Source: Sandaracinaceae bacterium (GTDB lineage Bacteria; Myxococcota_A; Polyangia; Polyangiales; Houyiibacteriaceae). Taken from it: DNA of 64,000 nt. Both the position numbers and the translations under genes were made by a program. The notes under the pieces were generated by a model that saw nothing but the letters and a program-made list of their open reading frames with translations, was not told where the DNA came from and ran no database searches. Positions 16,937 to 28,925 of this stretch are shown piece by piece (position 1 is the stretch's first letter; each line of letters begins with the position of its first letter). The stretch covers positions 77,607-141,606 of the forward strand of contig JACKEI010000007.1 in the NCBI GenBank assembly GCA_020633075.1, given 5' to 3'.

Positions 16937-17980
16937 GTGCCTACATACACGTATACCTGCCCACTTTATGCGATGTGGGCGCCCATGTCGGGCCTGGTCA
17001 TCGCGCTGGTGGCCGCGGGCTGTGGTAGCTCGCTGCCGCGGCTCCCTACCGTCCCGTCGGCGGAGCACGGCTTCGTGCGGGCCCCGGCGGCGGAGCTGAC
17101 CGGCCTCGACCACGACCCGCCGCTGGCCCTCACGCTGATGCCCGGTGACGTGGTGAACCTACAGATGATCAGCGGCACCGACTCCGCCGTGCTGGGACTC
17201 ACCGTGGACGAACGCGGCGTGCTGCACGTGCCGCTCGCGGGGGACGTCGACGTCTCCGGCTTGGCGCTCACGGTGGCCGAGGCGCGCATCGAGCAGGCGC
17301 TGCGTCCCTTCGACCAGACCGTGCGCGTGACCATCATCGTGGCGTCACCCAACGGGCAGCGCGCCACCGTGCTCGGCGCGGTCGCGACGCCAGGGCGCTA
17401 CACGGTCGTGCCCGGCATGCGCCTGGCGGATCTCCTGGCCTCCGCCGGCGGCACCGAGCGGGGCGAGGAGGGGGGCGTCGCGGTGCCCGTCGCAGACCTC
17501 GCGGGAGCGCGCTTGGTACGCAACGGTCAGGTGGTCCCCGTGAGCCTGGTGCTGGCCATCACCGGGGACCCACGCCACAACGTGCGCGTCCGGCCGGGCG
17601 ACCATCTGTACGTGCCCCCCGAGCTGGAGGGGCTGGTGAGCGTCCTGGGCGAGGTGCACGCCGCGCGCGTCATGCCCTACCGGCCGGGCTTGCGGCTGAC
17701 GCTGGCCCTCGCCTTCGCGGGCGGTACCACGCGGGACGCCGACCGTGGTGAGATCATCGTGGTGCGCGGCGACCACGCGGCGCCCTCGGTGTACGTGGCG
17801 CGCCTGGACGAGCTGCTGGACGGACAGGGAGCGGACCCGCTCCTCGCGCCGGGCGACGTGGTCTACGTCGGCGCAAGCGGGCTCTCCAAGCTACGCGACG
17901 TGATGGCCGCCATCGCGCCCGCGGTGAGCGTGGCCGCTACGACCGGGCTCGGTGCGGCGGTGATCAGCACCGCTCGCTGA
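16937..17980 (+). CDS. Wza-like outer-membrane polysaccharide export lipoprotein
   Basis: Outer-membrane export channel component of a Wzx/Wzy-type polysaccharide system, 347 residues. A signal peptide with lipobox LVAAGC gives a lipidated Cys near residue 29. A polysaccharide-export (PES) domain follows, with LMPGDVVNLQMISG near residues 67-80. Two SLBB-type beta-grasp repeats come next, opening at VLGAVATPGRYTV and VLGEVHAARVMPY. A hydrophobic Ala/Thr-rich C terminus could be the amphipathic pore helix. The GTG at 16937 has AGGA 4 nt upstream (16929-16932); ATG 16973 gives a shorter signal peptide but has no ribosome site. The gene opens the plus-strand operon with the NRPS-like and Wzc-like genes. 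Confidence 0.9.
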   Translation: MPTYTYTCPLYAMWAPMSGLVIALVAAGCGSSLPRLPTVPSAEHGFVRAPAAELTGLDHDPPLALTLMPGDVVNLQMISGTDSAVLGLTVDERGVLHVPLAGDVDVSGLALTVAEARIEQALRPFDQTVRVTIIVASPNGQRATVLGAVATPGRYTVVPGMRLADLLASAGGTERGEEGGVAVPVADLAGARLVRNGQVVPVSLVLAITGDPRHNVRVRPGDHLYVPPELEGLVSVLGEVHAARVMPYRPGLRLTLALAFAGGTTRDADRGEIIVVRGDHAAPSVYVARLDELLDGQGADPLLAPGDVVYVGASGLSKLRDVMAAIAPAVSVAATTGLGAAVISTAR

Positions 17981-18037
17981 GCGAGAGACGCGCGCCTCGG
18001 CCCCGCGCTCGGACGGGCCGCGAACGAGTGACGAGAG

Positions 18038-22743
<4,706 letters not shown>

Positions 22744-22744
<1 letters not shown>

Positions 22745-22749
22745 GGAGG
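22744..22749 (+). promoter_or_regulatory. Strong ribosome binding site fixing the Wzc-like start
   Basis: AGGAGG overlaps the stop codon of the NRPS-like gene and lies 5 nt before the ATG at 22755. It decides that start against an in-frame extension of 29 codons that would run back into the NRPS-like gene. Confidence 0.8.
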
Positions 22750-22754
22750 ACACC

Positions 22755-24752
22755 ATGAGTCGACGAGCGGAACACGACATGGACGAGGACGAGGGCGGCT
22801 CGCGGCGCGCGGGGACCCCGCTCGATCTGCGCCGTCTGGTGCGGGTGGTCTGGCAGCACAAGCGTTGGGTGGTCGGGGCGGCCGCGGTCGGCTTGGTGGT
22901 GGGTGTGCTCGTCGCCAAGTTCGCGATCGGTCGCTCGTACCTCACGTCCGCCGTGGTGCGCTACGAGGGGCTCGCGGGGCAGAGCTTCCTCGAGGCCCAG
23001 CAGGAGCTGCCCTCGCTGGCCTCCGTGGCTCTCACGGACCGCTTCGTGCTGGAGATGCGCGACCGCGCGGGGCTCGGGCACCTGAGCGTGGACGCCATGC
23101 GGGCCATCCTGCAGGTGAGCGCCGACCAGGGCACGCGGCAGGTGAGCTTCAACGCCTACGCCGACACGCCCGAGGAGGCGGCCACGCTGGCCAACAGCGC
23201 CGCGGAGCTCTTCCTTGCGCACCACACGGAGCTGCGCCGCACCGCGCTCGAGAGCGAGCAGGCCAGCATCGCCGAGCGCATCAGCGCGGCCGCCATCGAG
23301 CTCAACGACGCGCGCACGGCGTACGACGCCTTCCGCTCCGAGAACGGCATCAGCGAGATGGACGTGGAGCAGTCGCAGGTGATCGCGCAGGCGGCGCAGC
23401 TGCGCACGGAGGCCACCCTGGCCGCCGCCGAGGTGGAGGCCATGCGTGCCCGTGTCGCGCAGCTGCGTGAGGCTGCGGACGAAGCGCCGCGCGTCCGCAG
23501 CAGCGGGGGCGCCACCCCCGAGCGCCGCCGTGAAGAGGCCCGCTTGGCGGAGCTGCGACAGGCGCTGCGCGAGGCGCGTGGGCAGGGGCTGGGCGACTCA
23601 CACCCGCAGGTCCAGTCGCTCCAACGTCAGGTCAACGCGCTGGCGCGGCAGCAGGCGAGCAGCACGGAGCCCGCCGGTACCGTGGTGATGGGAGGCAGCG
23701 CCCTCAGCGCGGAGCGTCGCAGCGCCCTCGCGGCCGCCGTGACCGAGCTCGGCTCGCTCGAGCAGCGTCAACGCACGCTCGAGCAGCTGGCCAGCCAGGC
23801 GGAGGAGCGCGGCAACCGCTTCAGCGACATCGAGTCCCAGGCCGCGAGCCTGTTGGCCCAAGTGAACGTGAAGGGCGCCCTCGTCGAGAGCCTCACCGAG
23901 CGCGCAGGCTCGGTCGACGATCAGCTTCACGACGTGCCGACCGGGTTCCGCCGCGTGTCCGATGCGATCCCACCGGAGATGGCGGTTCCGTCCAAGAAGA
24001 AGAAGATCATCGCGCTCGCGACGCCCCTGCTCTTCGGGCTGCTGGCCGTGCTGGTGGTCGTGGCGCGCGACTTGAACGGTCTGCGCCTGATCGCGCCTCC
24101 CGAGATCGCCTGGTGGGGCGAGGGGCCCGTCGTGGCCACGTCCAGCTGGCCGCGCGACAGCGAGGCCCTCGAGGACTTCCTCGCCGACCTCGAGGAGCTG
24201 CTGCGCGACAAGCGCGGCGAGCTGCTGCTCGTGGGCGCGACCGATGCAGAGAGGGCCTTGGCCGAGACCCTCACCATGACCATCCGGCAGACCTGGCGCG
24301 GCGTCGCGCAGGAGGAGCCCGCAGTGGCCGCCGTGCCGCTGCGCTCCGCCAACGGCGGCGAGACGGAGCGTCACGTGCTCGGCAACGTGCTGCCCATCGA
24401 GCGCCGCACGCGCGCCAGCTCTCCCGGCTTTGCCAGCCCCAGCAGCGCCTCCGGCAGCGCACCCGAGGACGACACGGGCAGCATCCGCGTGAGCCACGCG
24501 CTGCGGGTGTCCACCCACGCGTGGGAGGGGCCGCGGGGCATCGCTGGGCTGCGTCGCGCGGCGCGTCGCTCGGACGGGGTGCTCGTGCTGGTCGGGGCGG
24601 GCATCAAGGCTGCGGAGCTGCACCGCTTGCGCCGCGACCTGGCGCGTGAAGACGGCGTCGCCTTCGCGCTGGTGGCCGTGTCGGACTCGGTCGCGCGCCA
24701 GAACGACCGCGCGGGCGATGTGGATGACTTCCTCGCCGGGTTCGCGGGCTGA
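22755..24752 (+). CDS. Wzc-like chain-length determinant with degenerate kinase domain
   Basis: Inner-membrane polysaccharide co-polymerase, 665 residues. The Wzz-type part has a first membrane helix near residues 36-58, a long periplasmic coiled-coil section (~150-390, with GLGDSHPQVQSLQRQV) and a second membrane helix near 420-440 after a KKKK stop signal. The cytoplasmic remainder (~445-660) has the size and order of a bacterial tyrosine-kinase domain. Where a Walker A GKT/GKS should be it reads LLLVGATDAERALAETL, and no Walker A' Asp motif or Tyr-rich tail is seen. It is probably an inactive kinase that keeps only a structural or binding role. It lies between the NRPS-like gene and the PssD-like gene (1-bp gap). 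Confidence 0.88.
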   Translation: MSRRAEHDMDEDEGGSRRAGTPLDLRRLVRVVWQHKRWVVGAAAVGLVVGVLVAKFAIGRSYLTSAVVRYEGLAGQSFLEAQQELPSLASVALTDRFVLEMRDRAGLGHLSVDAMRAILQVSADQGTRQVSFNAYADTPEEAATLANSAAELFLAHHTELRRTALESEQASIAERISAAAIELNDARTAYDAFRSENGISEMDVEQSQVIAQAAQLRTEATLAAAEVEAMRARVAQLREAADEAPRVRSSGGATPERRREEARLAELRQALREARGQGLGDSHPQVQSLQRQVNALARQQASSTEPAGTVVMGGSALSAERRSALAAAVTELGSLEQRQRTLEQLASQAEERGNRFSDIESQAASLLAQVNVKGALVESLTERAGSVDDQLHDVPTGFRRVSDAIPPEMAVPSKKKKIIALATPLLFGLLAVLVVVARDLNGLRLIAPPEIAWWGEGPVVATSSWPRDSEALEDFLADLEELLRDKRGELLLVGATDAERALAETLTMTIRQTWRGVAQEEPAVAAVPLRSANGGETERHVLGNVLPIERRTRASSPGFASPSSASGSAPEDDTGSIRVSHALRVSTHAWEGPRGIAGLRRAARRSDGVLVLVGAGIKAAELHRLRRDLAREDGVAFALVAVSDSVARQNDRAGDVDDFLAGFAG

Positions 24753-24753
24753 C

Positions 24754-25257
24754 ATGGCGAAGACACGGACCTCCACCCCGCCTCGGCACGCGACCGACGC
24801 CCCCCGTCGGCAGAAGGTGCTCGCCATCAGCTCGGGCGGTGGGCACTTCGTGGAGCTGCTGCGCCTGCGCCCGGCCTTCGAGGGGCACTTCATGGTGTTC
24901 GTGACCGTGGACGAGACCTACCGCGCGCACGTGGGCGACGCGCCGCTGCGCGTGGTCCCGGACACCACCCGCTGGGACAAGCTGGGCATGGTGCGTTGCG
25001 CCGCCGAGGTGCTGCGCGTGCTGCTGGCGGAGCGTCCGGACGTGGTGGTGAGCACCGGCGCGCTGCCGGGCTTCTTCGGGGTGGTGCTGGGCCGCGCTCT
25101 CGGCGCCCGCACCATCTGGGTGGACAGCCTGGCCAACGTCGAGGAGCTCTCCATGAGCGGTCAGAAGGTGGGGCGCTTCGCCAACCTGTGGCTCACGCAG
25201 TGGCCTGAGCTCGCCCGCCCGGGTGGGCCGCGCTTCGCCGGGAGCATGCTCGGATGA
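24754..25257 (+). CDS. pssD: PssD/Alg14-like membrane-recruiting subunit of a two-part glycosyltransferase
   Basis: 167-residue protein of the Alg14 family, which anchors and helps the catalytic Alg13-type partner at the membrane. The N-terminal motif VLAISSGGGHFVELLRL (residues ~23-39) and STGALPGFFGVVLGRALG (~99-116) are characteristic, followed by IWVDSLAN. The ATG at 24754 was chosen because it begins one base after the Wzc-like stop; an earlier in-frame codon lies inside that gene. The last four bases overlap the start of the PssE-like gene (ATGA), as expected for two subunits made together. The pair most likely adds a sugar such as glucuronic acid or glucose to the lipid-linked repeat unit (family knowledge). 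Confidence 0.88.
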   Translation: MAKTRTSTPPRHATDAPRRQKVLAISSGGGHFVELLRLRPAFEGHFMVFVTVDETYRAHVGDAPLRVVPDTTRWDKLGMVRCAAEVLRVLLAERPDVVVSTGALPGFFGVVLGRALGARTIWVDSLANVEELSMSGQKVGRFANLWLTQWPELARPGGPRFAGSMLG

Positions 25258-25769
25258 AGCTGCTGCTGACCGTCGGCGCACAGATGCCCTTCGACCGCCT
25301 GGTGGCGGCCATGGACGAGTGGGCCGGCGCGCACTCCGACGTGGCCATCACGGCGCAGGTGGGCCCCAGCACGCTGCGTACGCAGCACCTGATCGCTCAG
25401 CCCTTCCTGGACGCGCCCGCGTTCGAGCGTGCGTGTGACGAGGCGGACGCCATCGTCGGGCACGCGGGCACCGGGACGCTCTTTGCGGCGCTCGAGCGCG
25501 GGAAGCCGGTGCTGGTCCTGCCGCGCCGCGCCGAGCTGCGCGAGACCCGCAACGACCACCAGCTGGCGACCGCCCGCAGCTTTGCGGAGCGCCCTGGGGT
25601 GGTGGTCGCCTGGGAGGTCCGCGAGCTTCCCGCGCGGCTGGAGCGTCTGGCCGTGCTGGTGCGCTCCGCCCCCCTGGTGCCGCGCCCCGCCCGCCGCGAC
25701 GGCCCCCTGTTCGACGCGCTGCGCGCCTTCGTCGACCGCGGTGAGCTGCCACCGGAGGCCCGTCCGTGA
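25254..25769 (+). CDS. pssE: PssE/Alg13-like catalytic subunit of a two-part glycosyltransferase
   Basis: 171-residue protein equal to the C-terminal, nucleotide-sugar-binding half of a GT28 enzyme. MKLLLTVGAQMPFDRLV opens the fold and IVGHAGTGTLFAALERGKP (residues ~64-82) is the donor-site loop, followed by VLPR and NDHQ. It overlaps PssD by 4 nt and the next gene by 4 nt (GTGA), so three products are translationally linked. Length and motif positions are normal for the family. Confidence 0.9.
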   Translation: MKLLLTVGAQMPFDRLVAAMDEWAGAHSDVAITAQVGPSTLRTQHLIAQPFLDAPAFERACDEADAIVGHAGTGTLFAALERGKPVLVLPRRAELRETRNDHQLATARSFAERPGVVVAWEVRELPARLERLAVLVRSAPLVPRPARRDGPLFDALRAFVDRGELPPEARP

Positions 25770-26806
25770 CCCTTCGTCCACGCGGCGCGGGCAGGCTCCT
25801 GCGCGCGCCGCTGGTCTGCGTGCTCGCCTGCCAGGTCGTCGTCGGCGGCTGCAGCGGGGCGAGCGCCACCGCAGGCGCAGGTGACGACACGAGCCCCCGC
25901 GAGCAGCCGGCTCCGAGCACGTACCGACCCTTCGTGGACACCAGCCCCTGGAACACCCCGATCCCCGAGGACGTGGCTCTCCGGCCGGACAGCGCGGCGC
26001 TGGTGCAGCATCTGGCGGGGAGCTCGGAGTGGCCTTCGCTGAGCGTGAGCATCCATCCGTGGAGCGTGCCCGTCCATTGGGTGGACGCGAGCACGCCGCT
26101 GGTCGACGTGCACACGCCGCTGAGCAACGAGGGCGAGCACCTGACGCTGCGCTGGCCCGTGCCGGTGGGCGCCGCGAGCGCACCCGAAGCGGACGGGCAC
26201 CTGACGCTCGTCGATGTCGCGCGCGGGCGCGGCTACGACTTCTACCAAGCCCGCTTGCGCGGCGATGGCAGCTGGGACTGCAGCCTGTGCGCCACGGTCG
26301 ACCTCCAGGGCAGCGGCGTGCGGCCCCCCAAGGGCGGCCCCAGCGAGTGGTACGCCTCGCATGGCTCACGCGCGTGTGGCTTTCCACTGCTGGCTGGGCT
26401 CATCACCGCCGCGGAGCTGCGCGCGGGCGAGATCCCGCACGCGCTGGTGCTCGCCTATCCCGGGCTGCGGCAGCGCTGGTTCGTCAGCCCCGCCAGCTCG
26501 GGACACCCCGCGAACGGCGTCATCTCCGAGAGCGCCGGGATCCCCTGCGGCGGCCGCGTCCAGCTCGATCCGGCGCTCGACCTGGACGCGCTCGGCCTCT
26601 CGCCGGCGGGCCGCACCATCGCACGCGCCCTCCAGGTGTACGGCGCCTACGTGGGCGACTTCTCGGGCTCCATCAACGTGTACGCCGACGGCTCGGCGGC
26701 CGCCCGTGAAGCGTATGTGGGCCTGCTCGACAGCAGCGCCACCACTAGCCTGGACCTCAGCCGCCTGCGCGTGGTGGAGTGGGGCGCGCTGACCCCAGAT
26801 GGCTGA
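25766..26806 (+). CDS. Secreted lipoprotein of unknown function in the glycan operon
   Basis: 346-residue protein with an N-terminal signal peptide and lipobox VVGGC near residue 29. A low-complexity Ala/Gly linker follows. The mature part begins FVDTSPWNTPIP and contains paired cysteines (WDCSLCATVD) and further single cysteines. A conserved-looking stretch PKGGPSEWYASHGSRACGFP is followed by IPCGGRVQLDPALDL and VYGAYVGDFSGSINVYADGS. The composition, rich in Trp, Gly and aromatic residues, suggests a beta-rich carbohydrate-interacting protein. I cannot name its family with confidence. Its tight coupling with PssE (GTGA overlap) and with the acyltransferase (8-nt overlap) argues for a role in processing or holding the exported glycan. 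Confidence 0.75.
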   Translation: MTLRPRGAGRLLRAPLVCVLACQVVVGGCSGASATAGAGDDTSPREQPAPSTYRPFVDTSPWNTPIPEDVALRPDSAALVQHLAGSSEWPSLSVSIHPWSVPVHWVDASTPLVDVHTPLSNEGEHLTLRWPVPVGAASAPEADGHLTLVDVARGRGYDFYQARLRGDGSWDCSLCATVDLQGSGVRPPKGGPSEWYASHGSRACGFPLLAGLITAAELRAGEIPHALVLAYPGLRQRWFVSPASSGHPANGVISESAGIPCGGRVQLDPALDLDALGLSPAGRTIARALQVYGAYVGDFSGSINVYADGSAAAREAYVGLLDSSATTSLDLSRLRVVEWGALTPDG

Positions 26807-28046
26807 GGCGGCCAGCCACCCACGCCACGCCGGCATCGAGCTCGGCCGCGCCGTGGCCATGCTCGCGGTGGTGCTCATCCACGTGCCGCCACCGCCCGCG
26901 TGGAACGCGCTGCTGCGGCCCCTCGCCGAGTTCGGCGTGCCCTACTTCTTCGTGGTCTCTGGCTTTCTGTGGGCGCGCGGTCACCTCGCACGGCGGTCGG
27001 CGCGGCTCGCGCCCGTGTCGCCCGCATCGCCCGCATCGCCCTTGCCGCCAGGGAGCGCAGCGCCCTCCACACGCGCCTGGTCGGCCTGGCGGGCTGCCCT
27101 CGGCCCCCTGCCGCGCCTCCTCGGGCTCTATGCGCTCGGCTTCGTGGCCTACAGCCTGTTGCCTCTCGACTGGCTCACCGCCCTTCTGCACCGGCGGCTC
27201 TTGGCGTCTGTGGCGGCGACCGCGCAGGCCACGCTCACGGCCCTCGCCCGTGCGCCCCTCGGCACGCTCTTCGACGGCCCCCCGGGCGGCTTTCACCTGT
27301 GGTTTCTCGCCTCGCTCGCGCTGGGCCTCGGCACCGTGATGCTGGGCGTGAGGCTGCGTCGTGCGCGCCTGCTCGGCGGCACCGCCGTCGCGCTCTTCGT
27401 GTTCGGCCTGCTCGCGGGACGCTACGCCGCCACGCCGCTTGGCATCCCCCTCGGGTGGAGCGTGCGCAACGGCCCCTTTCAAGCGGTGTTGCTGGTGGGC
27501 GTGGGGGCGCTCTTGGCTCAGCGGATGTCAGCCCAGGAGCTCGCGCGAGAGCCCGCGAACGGTGGTCCCAGGGTGCGCAGGGGCTGGGGCCCGCTGGGGC
27601 TCGCGCTGGGTTGGCTGATCGCCTTCGCAGAGCGCCATGCGCTCGGCGCCATCGAAGCGCAGCCAGGCGAGCCCGACGTCTACAGCCTCGCCGTGCTGCC
27701 CCTGGGGCTGGGTGCGTTCTTCTGCTTCCACGACCTGCGCATCACGTCCCCGAGAGTCCGACGCGCGGCCACGTGGCTGGGTGGCACCACCCTCGGCGTG
27801 TACCTGTGGCACGTGCTGCTGCGGGTGCCGCTCGCGTCCGTGCTCGCGGTGCTGGGGCTCTACCCTGCCCGCGGCACGAACCCGACGTGGGGCTTCGCCG
27901 CCCTCTTCGCGCTGAGCGTGCTGTGCGTGCTGCTCTGGCGGACGGGTCTACGGCTCTGCGCGCACGGCAGGCGACGCTGGAGCGGGCGCGGGGCGGGGCG
28001 CGGGGGGCTCGACCAACGGCCGCCCATCGAGCTCGAAGGCGTCTAG
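26799..28046 (+). CDS. Acyltransferase-3 family membrane O-acyltransferase
   Basis: Multi-pass inner-membrane acyltransferase (OafA/NodX family) that would transfer acetyl or another acyl group to a sugar. Visible signatures are IELGRAVAMLAVVLIHV near residues 10-25, PYFFVVSGFLW near 48-58 and, near the end, GVYLWHVLL. About ten hydrophobic segments fit the family, as does the size (415 residues). The ATG overlaps the lipoprotein gene by 8 nt. The last ~30 residues are Arg/Gly-rich and unlike a family C terminus. They are encoded where the antisense strand holds the end of a decayed glycosyltransferase gene, so the original stop was probably lost and the protein runs on. Confidence 0.87.
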   Translation: MAEAASHPRHAGIELGRAVAMLAVVLIHVPPPPAWNALLRPLAEFGVPYFFVVSGFLWARGHLARRSARLAPVSPASPASPLPPGSAAPSTRAWSAWRAALGPLPRLLGLYALGFVAYSLLPLDWLTALLHRRLLASVAATAQATLTALARAPLGTLFDGPPGGFHLWFLASLALGLGTVMLGVRLRRARLLGGTAVALFVFGLLAGRYAATPLGIPLGWSVRNGPFQAVLLVGVGALLAQRMSAQELAREPANGGPRVRRGWGPLGLALGWLIAFAERHALGAIEAQPGEPDVYSLAVLPLGLGAFFCFHDLRITSPRVRRAATWLGGTTLGVYLWHVLLRVPLASVLAVLGLYPARGTNPTWGFAALFALSVLCVLLWRTGLRLCAHGRRRWSGRGAGRGGLDQRPPIELEGV

Positions 28047-28817
28047 CGTGCGGGACTCGGGCCGATAGTAGTCGCGCGGCAAGATCACCACACGGTCGAA
28101 GCCTCAGCGTGCCGCCGCGGGCACCTCCACCGGCTCGTTGGACGCCGGCGCGACCAGCTCACACAGCCGCTCTCCGCCACGGTAGAACCACAGCTCGCGG
28201 CGGTCGGGGGGGCTCAACCGCACCGTGATGTGCGCGGCCTGGTGCACGCGCCCGAGGTCCACGTGGATGCCCGTGTCCCGCAGGGCAGTCGGCCCCTGCG
28301 CGAGCCCGGCAGGCGTGGTGCGCGCGGCGTGCGACAGCAGGTAGCGCTCCACGTCTAGCCCCTCCGTCGCCCAGTGCGTCGCGAACCAGGCGATGGCGCT
28401 CCCAGCGCGCGCGGGTGAAGAGGGGGCCACGGGCGAGCAGCGAGACCCTCCGCCACAGCGCGCCCAGGGCTGGATGTCTGGACCGCCGACGAAGCCCAGC
28501 ACGCCCGCCTGCGCTCCTTGCGCCAACGCGCCTCCCCGCCCGGACCAGCAGCACGCCGTCGGGTCGCGTCAGCTGGAGCAGCCCCGCCCACAGCGCGAGC
28601 CGCCCGAGGCGCACGTCACGGCGCGTCGCCTCGAGCCCTGCCAGTAGCAACCACACGTGCGTGAGGGGGTTCTCGAGCCCAGCGGTGGCGTACTCCGAGA
28701 ACGCCTGCGATGCGGCCAAGAGCGCGGACGCGAAGAGCGCCCTCCCGAGCAGGGCACAGCCACGGCGAGCGCCAGCAGCAGCGCGCCGGGCCAGCGGCGC
28801 GAGGGCGGGGCGGTCAT
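27948..28817 (-). pseudogene. Decayed GT-C type glycosyltransferase remnant
   Basis: Fragments of one membrane glycosyltransferase can be followed through changing frames. The start is at 28817 (MTAPPSRRWPGALLLALAVA). A shift near 28750 leads to LGRALFASALLAASQAFSEY, then ATAGLENPLTHVWLLLAGLE and LLQLTRPDGVLLV. A further shift leads to AGVLGFVGGPDIQPW. After another change of frame the stretch from about 28400 to 28107 is open (AIAWFATHWATEGLDVERYL). It ends in TGA at 28104-28106, yet the same frame continues as GFDRVVILPRDYYRPESRTL down to a TAG at 27948-27950. The SEYATAGLENP motif is typical of arabinofuranosyl/mannosyl-type GT-C enzymes, which run ~500 residues or more. Only ~290 codons remain, so an internal deletion is likely too. 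It overlaps the acyltransferase 3' end. Confidence 0.6.
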
Positions 28818-28925
28818 CGGGACGGCTCGAACATGCGATGCGCCCGAGGATGACAACGGGCCGCCGCGGCCGGGTGCCCGCCGCCCGTGTTGCATTATTG
28901 GCCCAAGCGAACTACTCCTCCCCAC

